Shown: positions 9,294 to 20,867 of the stretch, piece after piece
Layout: each line of letters starts with the position of its first letter
Numbering within the stretch: the stretch's first letter is position 1
Assembly: GCA_007713455.1 (NCBI GenBank)
Contig: VMRT01000009.1
Coordinates: 248,001 to 312,000 of the forward strand
Source of the DNA: Pseudomonas sp.
GTDB lineage: Bacteria; Pseudomonadota; Gammaproteobacteria; Pseudomonadales; Pseudomonadaceae
DNA length: 64,000 nucleotides
Reading direction: 5' to 3'
The notes under the pieces: generated by a model
The model's input: the letters and a program-made list of their open reading frames with translations, nothing else
Databases searched by the model: none
Told to the model about the DNA's origin: nothing
Translations under genes and position numbers: made by a program

Positions 9294-9892
9294 ACGCAAC
9301 CTATCTCGCCTTCGCCGCGGCGGTCGCCCTGCTGATCGCATCTCCCGGACCGGTGGTCGCACTGGTGGTATCCGACGCGCGCCGGCGCTGGCCACTGTGG
9401 ACGATTCTCGGCGGCGCGCTGTCTGCGCAGATCCTGATGATCGCCGCACTGGTGATGATCTACCTGGCGCTGGACCTCGACCCGCTGGTGCTCGAAGCCG
9501 GGCAGATCCTCGGCGGCCTGTACCTGATCTGGCTGGGCTGCGACAGCCTGTGCGGCGGACGCAGCGAGGCCGCCATGCCCAAACGCAGCGAGGCGCACTA
9601 TTTTTGGCGGGCCATGGCGGTGGGCCTGTCCAACCCCAAGGACATCCTGTTCTTTCTCGCCTTCCTCCCCGGCTTCATCCTGCCCGCGCAGCCGTTCGCG
9701 CCACAGGCGACGGTGCTCATCGTGATCTGGGCGGTGATCGATCTGAGCATCCTGCTCGCCTACAGCCTGCTCTCGCGCCGTCTGGCCGGCGAAGGACTGA
9801 TTCAGCGCCTGCTGGATATCCTGCCGAACTACTTCCTCATCGGCCTTGGCCTGGTGTCGTGCACCCTGGGGTTGTCCCGCCTGCTGCAGTAA
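9290..9892 (+). CDS. LysE/RhtB-family amino-acid exporter
   Basis: A 200-residue inner-membrane protein with about six hydrophobic segments. The family signature appears near the N-terminus (ASPGPVVALVVSDARR) and in the middle (GLSNPKDILFFLAFLPGF). LysE/RhtB proteins export amino acids or derivatives using the proton gradient. The ATG at 9290 overlaps the oxygenase stop (ATGA), which indicates coupled translation. Substrate specificity is not predictable, but the genetic fusion with a predicted amino-acid oxygenase suggests it exports that enzyme's product. It is not placed like chpE, the LysE gene of the PAO1 chp cluster. Confidence 0.88.
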   Translation: MNATYLAFAAAVALLIASPGPVVALVVSDARRRWPLWTILGGALSAQILMIAALVMIYLALDLDPLVLEAGQILGGLYLIWLGCDSLCGGRSEAAMPKRSEAHYFWRAMAVGLSNPKDILFFLAFLPGFILPAQPFAPQATVLIVIWAVIDLSILLAYSLLSRRLAGEGLIQRLLDILPNYFLIGLGLVSCTLGLSRLLQ

Positions 9893-9907
9893 CCCTGCGC
9901 CCCAGAA

Positions 9908-9937
9908 GGGCAATATCAAAACTTTTTGATATTGCCC
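9908..9937. promoter_or_regulatory. perfect 14-bp inverted repeat before the SahR-like/metK unit
   Basis: The arms are GGGCAATATCAAAA (9908-9921) and its exact complement (9924-9937), with two bases between. The inner part is AT-rich and the site ends exactly where a candidate -35 begins, so it could be an operator for the ArsR-type regulator encoded next. It could instead be the terminator of the exporter gene 15 bp upstream, since the right arm starts with four T residues; both roles are possible. Confidence 0.6.
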
Positions 9938-9966
9938 TTGCTGTACGAAAAGTGACCGACTAGACT
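9938..9966 (+). promoter_or_regulatory. candidate sigma70-type promoter for the SahR-like gene and metK
   Basis: TTGCTG (9938-9943) and TAGACT (9961-9966) are 17 bp apart, directly after the inverted repeat. The -10 lies only 10 nt before the ATG at 9976, which has no Shine-Dalgarno sequence, so the transcript would be nearly leaderless unless Met5 at 9988 is the real start. Both hexamers are imperfect. Confidence 0.45.
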
Positions 9967-9975
9967 GCGCGGCTT

Positions 9976-10977
9976 ATGAGCCTGCGCATGCCCCAGATCC
10001 GTTTCGACGCCAGTGATTCGCTCGCCGCCCTGTGCAAGGCCGGCGGCGATGCATTGCGTTTGAACGTACTGCGGGCGCTGGCCAGTGACTCGTTCGGCGT
10101 GCTCGAGCTGGCGCAGATCTTCGCCATCGGTCAGTCCGGCATGAGCCACCACCTCAAGGTACTTACCCAGGCTGGGTTGCTGGCGACCCGCCGCGAAGGC
10201 AACGCGGTGTTCTACCGGCGCAGCCTGCCGCTGGCCGACAGCTCCGGCGGCAAGCTGCACGCGGCGCTGCTCGAGGAAGCCGATCGGCTGGAGCTGCCGC
10301 GCGAGATCGAGGCCCGTATCGCCGCCGTGCATGCCCAGCGCAGCGCCGCCAGCGAGGATTTCTTCGCGCGCATGGCCGACAGCTTTCAGGCCCGCCAGGA
10401 TCTGATCGCCGGGCTGCCACAGTATCGCGACAGCGTGGTGGCCTTGCTCGATGCACTGAACTTCGATGCCAGCGCCACGGCGCTGGAAGTCGGTCCCGGG
10501 GATGGCAGTTTCCTTCCGGAGTTGGCGCGGCGCTTCGCACGCGTAGTGGCGCTGGACAACAGCCCCGCCATGCTCGACCTGGCGCGTGCGCGCTGTCAGG
10601 AAGCGGGGCTGACAAACGTCGAGCTGAAGCTCGCCGACGCACTGCACGACGAGTGCCCGCCGGCCGACTGCGTGGTGCTGAACATGGTGCTGCATCACCT
10701 GGCGGCGCCCGGCGAGGCGATCAAACAATTGGCACGGCTGGTGAACGCGGGCGGCAGTCTGCTGGTCACGGAGCTGTGCAGCCACAACCAGAGTTGGGCC
10801 AGGGAGGCCTGCGGCGATCTCTGGCTGGGCTTCGAACAGGACGATCTGGCCCGTTGGGCCGATGCCGCGGGGCTCACGCCCGGCGAGAGCCTCTACATTG
10901 GCTTGAAGAACGGTTTTCAGATCCAGGCCCGGTACTTTTCCCGGTCCGTCCCTGACGACCGACTCACCCACCGGTAA
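9976..10977 (+). CDS. ArsR-family regulator fused to a SAM-dependent methyltransferase domain (SahR-like)
   Basis: A 333-residue fusion. The N-terminal ArsR winged helix covers about residues 15-75 (ALRLNVLRALAS, then a helix-turn-helix with SGMSHHLKVL). The C-terminal class I methyltransferase fold starts near residue 165 with the SAM/SAH loop ALEVGPGDGSF. Proteins of this architecture next to metK include SahR, described as an S-adenosylhomocysteine-responsive repressor of methionine-cycle genes, and PAO1 has a similar gene (PA0547) beside metK. It lies 14 bp upstream of metK in the same direction. No ribosome site precedes the start at 9976, so Met5 is an alternative. The ligand assignment is by family and context only. 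Confidence 0.85.
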   Translation: MSLRMPQIRFDASDSLAALCKAGGDALRLNVLRALASDSFGVLELAQIFAIGQSGMSHHLKVLTQAGLLATRREGNAVFYRRSLPLADSSGGKLHAALLEEADRLELPREIEARIAAVHAQRSAASEDFFARMADSFQARQDLIAGLPQYRDSVVALLDALNFDASATALEVGPGDGSFLPELARRFARVVALDNSPAMLDLARARCQEAGLTNVELKLADALHDECPPADCVVLNMVLHHLAAPGEAIKQLARLVNAGGSLLVTELCSHNQSWAREACGDLWLGFEQDDLARWADAAGLTPGESLYIGLKNGFQIQARYFSRSVPDDRLTHR

Positions 10978-10991
10978 TAGGAAACCGATAG

Positions 10992-12182
10992 ATGAGCGAA
11001 TACTCGATTTTTACCTCCGAGTCCGTGTCCGAAGGGCATCCGGACAAGATCGCCGACCAGATCTCCGATGCGGTGCTCGACGCCATCATCGCCGAGGACA
11101 AGCATGCCCGCGTGGCCTGCGAAACCATGGTCAAGACCGGTGTGGCGATCGTTGCCGGTGAAGTCACCACTTCGGCCTGGGTCGATCTGGAACAACTGGT
11201 GCGCGACGTCATCGTCGACATCGGCTACAACAGCTCGGAAGTCGGTTTCGACGGTGCCACCTGCGGCATCATCAACATCATCGGCAAGCAGTCGGTGGAC
11301 ATCGCCCAGGGCGTCGACCGCACCAAGCCGGAAGACCAGGGTGCCGGTGATCAGGGCCTGATGTTCGGCTACGCCAGCAACGAGACCGACGTGCTGATGC
11401 CGGCGCCGATCCGCTTCTCCCACGCCCTGGTCGAACGCCAGGCCGAAGCACGCAAGAACGGCCTGCTGCCATGGCTGCGCCCGGACGCCAAGAGCCAGGT
11501 CACCTGCCGCTACGAGAACGGCAAGGTCGCCGGCATCGACGCCATCGTGCTGTCCACCCAGCACAACCCCGAGGTCAAGCAGAGCGACCTGCGCGAAGCG
11601 GTGATGGAGCTGATCATCAAGCACAGCCTGCCCGCGGAGCTGCTGCACAAGGACACCCAGTACCACATCAACCCGACCGGCCAGTTCGTCATCGGCGGCC
11701 CGGTTGGCGACTGCGGCCTGACCGGCCGCAAGATCATCGTCGACACCTACGGCGGCATGGCCCGCCATGGCGGCGGTGCCTTCTCCGGCAAGGACCCGTC
11801 CAAGGTAGATCGCTCGGCCGCCTACGCCGGCCGCTACGTGGCGAAGAACATCGTCGCCGCCGGCCTCGCCGATCGTTGCGAGATTCAGGTGTCCTACGCC
11901 ATCGGCGTAGCGCAGCCGACATCCATCTCGCTGAACACCTTCGGCACCGGCAAGCTCAGCGACGACAAGATCATCGCTTTGGTCCGTGAGCATTTCGATC
12001 TGCGCCCTTACGCGATCACCCGCATGCTCGACCTGCTGCACCCGATGTACCGCGCCACCGCGGCCTACGGCCACTTCGGCCGCAATCCCTACGAGATGAC
12101 GGTGGGGGCCGACACCTTCACCGCCTTCACTTGGGAAAAGACCGACAAGGCCGACGCTTTGCGCGCCGCTGCCGGGTTGTAA
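10992..12182 (+). CDS. metK: S-adenosylmethionine synthetase
   Basis: A 396-residue cytoplasmic enzyme making SAM from methionine and ATP. It begins [19 protein letters not shown] (methionine/ATP site), and has [12 protein letters not shown] in the middle and the second signature [20 protein letters not shown]. Length is typical. The start at 10992 follows a TAGGAAA site, 14 bp after the SahR-like gene, so the two form an operon. A strong terminator follows. Confidence 0.98.
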   Translation: MSEYSIFTSESVSEGHPDKIADQISDAVLDAIIAEDKHARVACETMVKTGVAIVAGEVTTSAWVDLEQLVRDVIVDIGYNSSEVGFDGATCGIINIIGKQSVDIAQGVDRTKPEDQGAGDQGLMFGYASNETDVLMPAPIRFSHALVERQAEARKNGLLPWLRPDAKSQVTCRYENGKVAGIDAIVLSTQHNPEVKQSDLREAVMELIIKHSLPAELLHKDTQYHINPTGQFVIGGPVGDCGLTGRKIIVDTYGGMARHGGGAFSGKDPSKVDRSAAYAGRYVAKNIVAAGLADRCEIQVSYAIGVAQPTSISLNTFGTGKLSDDKIIALVREHFDLRPYAITRMLDLLHPMYRATAAYGHFGRNPYEMTVGADTFTAFTWEKTDKADALRAAAGL

Positions 12183-12198
12183 GCGCGACCGCACCGAC

Positions 12199-12238
12199 AA
12201 AAAGCCCCGCCGGCGCAAGCCGCGCGGGGCTTCTTGCT
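12199..12238 (+). terminator. rho-independent terminator after metK
   Basis: AAGCCCCGC (12202-12210) pairs with GCGGGGCTT (12224-12232) around an inner GC-rich hairpin. The tail TTCTTGCTTT is T-rich, and the stem is preceded by an A run. Confidence 0.8.
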
Positions 12239-12407
12239 TTCAAGAGGGGGGTAGAGTCGCAACAGACGCCATCCGCTGCCAGCGGTGCATCACGAAACCT
12301 CCATTCCAGAGCCTTTCCGTTATGCAGGCCAACAGCTATCATCAACGCCCTTTTCGAACGGACTCGATCGATCACCTGTTGTGATCGGCATTACAAGGAG
12401 CGTATCC

Positions 12408-12740
12408 ATGCGTATTTCCCTCATTCTCGGCTGTGCCGCCGTCATCCTCGCCAGCACCTCGCTGCAGGCCGCCACCACTGACGCGCAAGCCAAATGCCAA
12501 GCGCAGCTGGCCGCCCAGCAGGGCAATCTGGAAACCGGCAAGCTGCTCGGCCAGATGCTAGGCAACGAAAAACTCAGCAATGTGCTGAATCAGGTCGAAG
12601 ACGGCTGCGCTCAGTTGGACGCCGACGGCCTGGCAGCCAACGCAGCTGGCGACGACGCTGGAGCAGTGAATGAGAAGGTCCAGGCTGTCACCCAAGCCAA
12701 GGATGCGGTTCTCGGTCTGGGCAAGATGTTCGGCAAGTAA
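12408..12740 (+). CDS. small secreted protein, function unknown
   Basis: A 110-residue protein with a Sec signal peptide (MRISLILGCAAVILASTSLQAA, cleavage probably after LQA). The mature region is helical and Gln/Ala-rich with two cysteines (AKCQAQL, EDGCAQL) that could form one disulfide in the periplasm. The start at 12408 has an AAGGAG site. It stands alone between two terminators. I do not recognise a family. Confidence 0.72.
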   Translation: MRISLILGCAAVILASTSLQAATTDAQAKCQAQLAAQQGNLETGKLLGQMLGNEKLSNVLNQVEDGCAQLDADGLAANAAGDDAGAVNEKVQAVTQAKDAVLGLGKMFGK

Positions 12741-12756
12741 GCCCCCCGACGCGCTA

Positions 12757-12788
12757 ATGAAAACGCCCGCAGATGCGGGCGTTTTCAT
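12757..12788. terminator. bidirectional rho-independent terminator
   Basis: A perfect inverted repeat with arms ATGAAAACGCCCGC (12757-12770) and its complement (12775-12788) and a 4-nt loop. A and T runs on the two sides let it serve both the rightward small-protein gene and the leftward ABC genes that converge here. Confidence 0.92.
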
Positions 12789-12794
12789 TGCGGG

Positions 12795-13556
12795 CTAGTT
12801 CTTCAACCGATAGCCGGTCTTGAATATCCACCACACCGCCAGCAGACAGGCGCCGAGGAAACCAAGAATCATCGCCAGGCTGACACCGACGCTGATGTCC
12901 GAGACGCCGTAAAAGCTCCAGCGGAAGCCGCTGATCAGGTACACCACCGGGTTGAACAGGGTGACCTTCTGCCACAGCGGCGGCAGCATTTCGATGGAAT
13001 AGAAGCTGCCGCCGAGAAAGGCCAGCGGCGTGACGATCAGTGCCGGAACGATCTGCAGCTTCTCCCAGCCATCGGCCCAGATGCCGATGATAAAGCCGAA
13101 CAGGCAGAAGGTGACCGCCGTCAGCACCAGGAACAGTGCCATCATCAGCGGGTGCTGGATTTCGTAATCGACGAACAGCCGCGCGGTGACAAGGATGATC
13201 ACGCCGAGCACCAGCGACTTGGTCGCCGCCGCACCGACATAGCCGATGACGATCTCGACATAGGACACCGGCGCCGACAGCACCTCGTAGATGGTTCCGG
13301 AATAGCGCGGCATGTAAATGCCGAACGAGGCGTTGGAGATGCTCTCGGTGAGCAGCGCCATCATGATCAGGCCGGGGATGATGAACGCGCCGTAGGGGAT
13401 GCCGTGCATCGCCTCCATGCGCGCGCCGATGGCCGAGCCGAACACCACGAAGTACAGCGAGGTGGAGATCACCGGGGTAGCGATGCTCTGCAGCAGGGTG
13501 CGCCAGGTGCGCGCCAGTTCGAACAGGTAGATCGCGCGGATCGCGTAGAAATTCAT
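12795..13556 (-). CDS. ABC-2-type transporter permease (YadH-like)
   Basis: A 253-residue inner-membrane subunit with about six hydrophobic segments and the ABC-2 C-terminal pattern ([20 protein letters not shown], then [13 protein letters not shown]). With the ATPase gene 12 bp upstream in the same direction it makes a two-gene exporter of the YadG/YadH class. The substrate is unknown; such pairs are often called multidrug exporters without proof. No periplasmic partner lies nearby. Confidence 0.9.
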   Translation of the reverse strand: MNFYAIRAIYLFELARTWRTLLQSIATPVISTSLYFVVFGSAIGARMEAMHGIPYGAFIIPGLIMMALLTESISNASFGIYMPRYSGTIYEVLSAPVSYVEIVIGYVGAAATKSLVLGVIILVTARLFVDYEIQHPLMMALFLVLTAVTFCLFGFIIGIWADGWEKLQIVPALIVTPLAFLGGSFYSIEMLPPLWQKVTLFNPVVYLISGFRWSFYGVSDISVGVSLAMILGFLGACLLAVWWIFKTGYRLKN

Positions 13557-13568
13557 GCGGGCTTTTCC

Positions 13569-14492
13569 TCAGCGACCGTGAACCAGATTGACGAAGATTT
13601 CTTCCAGCGAGCTCTGGCTCGACTGCAGATCCTTGAAGTCGATGCCGTGGGCCGCCAGGCGCCGGAGCAGCTCGGCGATGCCAGTGTCCTCATGCTGGGC
13701 GTCGAAGGTGAACACCAGCTGGTTGCCGGCATCGGTGAGCTCCAGCGGATAGCTGGCCAGTTCCGCGGGAATCTCGGCCAGCGGTCGCTGCAGATGCAGG
13801 GTCAGCTGCTTCTTGCCAAGCTTGTGCATCAGCACGTCCTTGTCCTCGACCAGAATGATCTCGCCGCGGCTGATCACCCCGATGCGGTCGGCCATTTCCT
13901 CGGCTTCTTCGATGTAGTGGGTAGTGAGGATGATGGTCACGCCACGCTCGCGCAGGCCGCGGACCATTTCCCACATGTCACGACGCAGCTCGACGTCGAC
14001 GCCAGCGGTGGGCTCGTCGAGGAACAGGATCGACGGCTCGTGGGACAGCGCCTTGGCGATCATCACGCGGCGCTTCATGCCGCCGGAAAGCTCGAGGATG
14101 CGGGCATTGCGCTTGTCCCACAGCGACAAATCGCGCAACAGATTCTCCAGGAACAAATCGTCCGGCGCCTTGCCAAACAGGCCGCGCGAAAAACGCACCG
14201 TCGCCCAGACGCTTTCGAAGCCCTCGTTGAACAGCTCCTGCGGCACCAGGCCGATCTTCGAGCGGGCGGCGCGGTAGTCCTGAACGATGTCGTGGCCGTC
14301 GACCAGCACTCGCCCGCCGCCGGGGTTGACGATGCCGCAAATGATGCTGATCAACGTGGTCTTGCCGGCGCCGTTGGGTCCGAGCAGAGCGAATATCTCG
14401 CCCTTGTGGATCTCGAGGTCGATGCGCTTGAGCGCCGGGTGGCCGGAAGCGTAGGTCTTGGTGAGCTGCTCAATGGCGATCACTGGTTGCAC
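13569..14492 (-). CDS. ABC transporter ATP-binding protein (YadG-like)
   Basis: A 307-residue nucleotide-binding subunit. The Walker A motif GPNGAGKTT, the LSGGMKRR signature, the Walker [12 protein letters not shown] and the switch His in [12 protein letters not shown] are all present. A GTG start at 14492 is chosen because it gives a protein beginning [16 protein letters not shown] after the initiator, matching YadG length; the open frame extends upstream to 14570 with non-family sequence. It is coupled to the permease gene. The C-terminal 80 residues follow the ATPase core as usual for this subfamily. Confidence 0.9.
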   Translation of the reverse strand: MQPVIAIEQLTKTYASGHPALKRIDLEIHKGEIFALLGPNGAGKTTLISIICGIVNPGGGRVLVDGHDIVQDYRAARSKIGLVPQELFNEGFESVWATVRFSRGLFGKAPDDLFLENLLRDLSLWDKRNARILELSGGMKRRVMIAKALSHEPSILFLDEPTAGVDVELRRDMWEMVRGLRERGVTIILTTHYIEEAEEMADRIGVISRGEIILVEDKDVLMHKLGKKQLTLHLQRPLAEIPAELASYPLELTDAGNQLVFTFDAQHEDTGIAELLRRLAAHGIDFKDLQSSQSSLEEIFVNLVHGR

Positions 14493-14665
14493 GGGCTCGT
14501 CTCTTCGAGGAATCAGGGGCGGAATTGTAGAGAAAAACGTAACGCAGGGCGCCCGCCGCCTCCCAGTCACGATTCGTAGTGACCGTGATCATGGCGGCGG
14601 CGCGGCACTGCATACATGCTTGGAAGCGCTGGCACACGGGTCGCCAGCAAGGAGGCTTTCCCGAA

Positions 14666-15997
14666 ATGAGACAGATAAAACTCACCTACGTCGCGCTGTT
14701 CGTCGGACTGACGCTGCTCTGGTTGCTGGTGGACGACTTCATCATGGCTCGCTACCAGTTCTGGCCGCTGCGCAAGGTACTGGTGCACTACAGCGGCGTG
14801 CTCGGCATCGTTGCGATGAGCGTGGCGATGGTGCTGGCGGCACGGCCACGGCGCTTCGAACGCTTCTTCGACGGCCTGGACAAGACCTATCGACTGCACA
14901 AGTGGCTTGGTATCAGCGCCCTGGTGATCGCCATCTTCCACTGGGGCTGGGGGCAGATACCGAAATGGCTGGTCGGCTTCGGCTGGCTGGAAAAGCCGGC
15001 GCGACGTGCCGGTGAGGGCCAGATGCATGAGGGCATCTTTGCCCTGCTGCAGCGCTTTCGCGGCCTCGCCGAGACGATCGGCGAATGGGCCTTCTACGCG
15101 GCGGCGATTCTGATCGTACTGGCGCTGGTCAAAAGCTTCCCCTACCGTTGGTTCTTCAAGACGCACCGCTGGCTGGCGCTGGTCTATCTGGCTCTGGTGG
15201 CGCACTCGGTGGTGCTGACCCCGCCCGACTACTGGACCTCGCCGCTGGGCCTGGTCCTCGCCGTGCTGATGGCTTCGGGTTCCGTCGCGGCCTGCATTTC
15301 GCTGTTGCGCCGCATCGGGCGCAAGCATCAGGTGGTCGGTCGCATAGAAAGCTTGACCCATCACCGCGAAAACCGCGTGCTGCGCGTCGATATCAAGCTC
15401 GACGGTCCCTGGCCGGGGCACAAGGCCGGGCAGTTCGCCTTCGTCACCTTCGACGAGAAGGAAGGGCCGCACCCCTTCAGCCTGTCCTCAGCCTGGTGCA
15501 ACGATGGCAGGCTGGCCTTCTCCATCAAGGGCCTTGGTGACTACACCCGCACCCTGCCGGACACCCTGAAGGTGGGCGATGCGGTGAAGGTCGAAGGGCC
15601 TTATGGCTGCTTCGACTTCCATAGCCGCAAGCCGCGGCAGATCTGGGTGGCCGGCGGCATCGGCATTGCGCCCTTCATCGGCCAGCTGCAGGCGCTCGCC
15701 GCGAGCGGCAAGGGCGACAACGTCGATCTGTTCTACTGCACCAGCGCGCCGGACCAGAGTTTCATCGAGCGTATCCGCGAACTGGCCGCACGCGCCCGGG
15801 TGCGCCTGCACGTGCTGGTAGCCAGCGAGGGCGGGCGCCTGACGCCCGAGCGCCTTCGCCAGTTGGCGCCGCTATGGCAGGACAGCGACGTCTGGTTCTG
15901 CGGCCCGGCGGGCTTCGGTCAGGATCTGAGCAGGGACCTGCAACGCCACGGCCTGCCACCAAGAGACTTCCACCAGGAACTGTTCAATATGCGCTGA
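14666..15997 (+). CDS. ferric reductase-like flavocytochrome (heme, FAD and NAD(P) domains)
   Basis: A 443-residue predicted membrane oxidoreductase. The N-terminal half has about six transmembrane segments with candidate heme histidines (YRLHKWLG, FHWGWGQ, TH in FKTHRW, AHSVVL), matching the ferric-reductase-like domain. The C-terminal half is a ferredoxin-reductase module with the FAD motif HPFSLSS and the pyridine-nucleotide motif GGIGIAPF, then a terminal WFCGPAGFG block. The start at 14666 has a strong AAGGAGG site. It probably moves electrons from NAD(P)H across the inner membrane; the acceptor is unknown. It is divergent from the ABC exporter. Confidence 0.87.
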   Translation: MRQIKLTYVALFVGLTLLWLLVDDFIMARYQFWPLRKVLVHYSGVLGIVAMSVAMVLAARPRRFERFFDGLDKTYRLHKWLGISALVIAIFHWGWGQIPKWLVGFGWLEKPARRAGEGQMHEGIFALLQRFRGLAETIGEWAFYAAAILIVLALVKSFPYRWFFKTHRWLALVYLALVAHSVVLTPPDYWTSPLGLVLAVLMASGSVAACISLLRRIGRKHQVVGRIESLTHHRENRVLRVDIKLDGPWPGHKAGQFAFVTFDEKEGPHPFSLSSAWCNDGRLAFSIKGLGDYTRTLPDTLKVGDAVKVEGPYGCFDFHSRKPRQIWVAGGIGIAPFIGQLQALAASGKGDNVDLFYCTSAPDQSFIERIRELAARARVRLHVLVASEGGRLTPERLRQLAPLWQDSDVWFCGPAGFGQDLSRDLQRHGLPPRDFHQELFNMR

Positions 15998-16032
15998 CGC
16001 ACGGTCGTGCCGCGTCGAGCCGGCGACAATGA

Positions 16033-17751
<1,719 letters not shown>

Positions 17752-17812
17752 AGGGACTTTCCCCCGAATGTCGCGGTCGATAGGTGCTGGATAACAATTA
17801 TGGAGGCGAGGC

Positions 17813-18193
17813 ATGTCTTTGCGACATTGGCCGATTGCCCTGCTGATCGGCGCTACCGCCATCAGCCAGTTGGCTAGCGCGGCCCCCAACGCCGATAGCC
17901 AGTGCCACGACCAGCGCCAGGCCTTGCGCGAACAGCTGCAGCAGGCGCGCCTGCTGGGTGACAAGCTGCGCCAGACGCAACTCGACAGCGAACTGCAGGG
18001 CCTGACCGAGCAGTGCCAGGGCGTGGTTGCCCTGCACCCGCATCAGGTCGAATACGATCACACCAATCGCCAGGTTGAGCGGCGCGAGACGCTGCTACGC
18101 GAGGCCTTGGGCACCGGTGATGCTCAGCTGATCGAGCTGCGCCGCAATCAGCTGGCCAAGTCGCGGGAAAAGCTCGAATCGCTGCGCCGTTAG
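17813..18193 (+). CDS. DUF1090 family periplasmic protein
   Basis: A 126-residue protein with a signal peptide (cleavage near ASAAP, about residue 23) and a charged, helical, coiled-coil-like body with two cysteines (SQCHDQR, EQCQG), as in YqjC-type DUF1090 proteins. The function of the family is unknown. The start at 17813 has a TGGAGGCGAG site. Its stop overlaps the stop region of the convergent cytochrome gene by 4 bp. Confidence 0.82.
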   Translation: MSLRHWPIALLIGATAISQLASAAPNADSQCHDQRQALREQLQQARLLGDKLRQTQLDSELQGLTEQCQGVVALHPHQVEYDHTNRQVERRETLLREALGTGDAQLIELRRNQLAKSREKLESLRR

Positions 18194-18636
18194 TAGGCGC
18201 GGAACTCCTTGTGGCAGGCTTCACAGGCATCCTCGACCCGCTGGAACGCCGGCGCCACGCTTTGTGCAGTAACCGGGGAGGAGGTCGTCACGCTCACCAG
18301 CGCGGCCGTGGTCGCTTCAAGTTCGCGGGCCATCTCGTTGAAACGCTCCTGACGCTGCCAGACGTCGTCACGCGCATCGCTCTGCTCTTCCTTCACATCA
18401 GGATAATGCTGCCAAGGCTGCCGCGAGAGCTCGTCCAGCTTGGCCGCGCCTGCACTGAAGCCTTCGCCGTCGAACGGGATGCGCCCGCGCAGCATGCCGC
18501 CAAGGTCTTCCTTGGTATCGAGCATCGCCTGGTAGATCGCTTTGCGCTTGCCCAACGGGGAATTGGGGTCGACCCGGTCGCAGCCCGTCAGCGCCAGGAC
18601 AACAATCAGGGACAGGCTCAGCAGACTCAGCTTCAT
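18190..18636 (-). CDS. cytochrome c'-like monoheme lipoprotein
   Basis: A 148-residue exported protein with a lipobox (LALTGC at about residues 14-19). The only heme-binding motif, CEACH, is at residues 138-142, near the C-terminus, as in class II (c') cytochromes, and the preceding 110 residues could form their four-helix bundle. Anchoring by lipid is unusual for cytochrome c', which is normally soluble in the periplasm. Such proteins bind NO or take part in electron transfer; the role here is not shown. No ccm or denitrification genes are adjacent. Confidence 0.78.
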   Translation of the reverse strand: MKLSLLSLSLIVVLALTGCDRVDPNSPLGKRKAIYQAMLDTKEDLGGMLRGRIPFDGEGFSAGAAKLDELSRQPWQHYPDVKEEQSDARDDVWQRQERFNEMARELEATTAALVSVTTSSPVTAQSVAPAFQRVEDACEACHKEFRAY

Positions 18637-18738
18637 GGTTCAACCACTCGTCGATGCAAAGCGCGGGATTATCCCCGTCCATGCGCGGTTGAACAAATCA
18701 GTCGGGTTTCGACTCGTCGGCAAAGATTGCTCGGCAGA

Positions 18739-19176
18739 CTATTGAGCCCATCTGCCGCCAGCGCTTTCGCAATCGATCTTGGCCTGGGCCCGATCAGTGG
18801 CGTGATAGTGATAGGTGACGATCGTCGCGTCGCCGCCGACCTGGCTGGGCAAGGTACCGTTCTTCGCCTGGGAGCCAGTGGCACGTTCGTTGGCCAGGGT
18901 CTCTGCCGTCATCGGCGCGGTGCAGACACCGAAGTGGCCGTCGGGACAACTGTCGCGGAGCTCGCGGCGCGAATTTCTCACGGCCTCATTGTCCTGGCAA
19001 ACCCAGTCGATGGCGTCGTCCTTGTCCACGCCGTGGAATTCGAAACACTGCTCGGTCACCACTGGCGCAGGAACCGCGCCGGAGGTTTCGCTGTGCACGT
19101 AGCAGGATTTGGCGGCGGCAGGCAGGCTGAAGGCGCCGACAAGCAACACGGGCGCTAAGCGAAGCATGGGGTTCAT
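18739..19176 (-). CDS. secreted cysteine-rich protein, function unknown
   Basis: A 145-residue protein with a signal peptide ([22 protein letters not shown], cleavage near PAAAK). The mature part contains six cysteines (KSCYV, EQCFEF, WVCQD, DSCPDG, GVCTAP, IDCES), suggesting three disulfides in the periplasm. The C-terminal [15 protein letters not shown] segment is His-rich. The start at 19176 has a CAGGAGA site. I do not recognise a family. It is divergent from ahcY. Confidence 0.72.
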   Translation of the reverse strand: MNPMLRLAPVLLVGAFSLPAAAKSCYVHSETSGAVPAPVVTEQCFEFHGVDKDDAIDWVCQDNEAVRNSRRELRDSCPDGHFGVCTAPMTAETLANERATGSQAKNGTLPSQVGGDATIVTYHYHATDRAQAKIDCESAGGRWAQ

Positions 19177-19268
19177 GGCGGTCTCCTGAAACGGTTTCGC
19201 CCGGCAAGGGTCACCGAACCTGTAGTTTTCGACCCCCTCACGCGCACGGTAGTTCGCGCGGCGCGGGG

Positions 19269-19297
19269 TTGGGATTGCCGCGCGGCGCAGCTATAAT
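19269..19297 (+). promoter_or_regulatory. sigma70-type promoter of ahcY
   Basis: A consensus -10 TATAAT (19292-19297) lies 17 bp after TTGGGA (19269-19274). Transcription would begin near 19304, about 42 nt before the SAH riboswitch, so the aptamer falls inside the leader. Confidence 0.82.
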
Positions 19298-19345
19298 CGC
19301 CAGGCTTTTCCCCGGTCGACTCCGCTTCGACCGTGCCCGCCACCC

Positions 19346-19421
19346 GTCCGAGGGGCGCTGCAGCAGGATGAAACCTGTCAGGCTCGGATGGGGCGTTTCC
19401 AGAACGCATCAACGGCGCCCA
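19346..19421 (+). ncRNA. SAH riboswitch in the ahcY leader
   Basis: The aptamer core matches the S-adenosylhomocysteine riboswitch. The P1 arms are CCGAG (19348-19352) and CTCGG (19383-19387), enclosing the conserved GGGCGCTGCAGC segment and a small hairpin (CAGG with CCTG). P4 is GCGTT-TCCAG-AACGC (19393-19406), and a pseudoknot joins GGGCGC (19353-19358) with GCGCCC (19415-19420). It sits 30 nt before the ahcY start. By family knowledge, SAH binding turns on expression of SAH hydrolase. Confidence 0.93.
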
Positions 19422-19451
19422 TTCGCATCTATACGAATGGAGAACTCTTCG

Positions 19452-20858
<1,407 letters not shown>

Positions 20859-20867
20859 GCAGGTCAT

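Noticed and set aside
9290..9892. The LysE-type gene as a displaced chpE.
   Set aside because: It overlaps the oxygenase gene and belongs to a separate cassette about 24 kb from chpC; nothing ties it to the pilus system.
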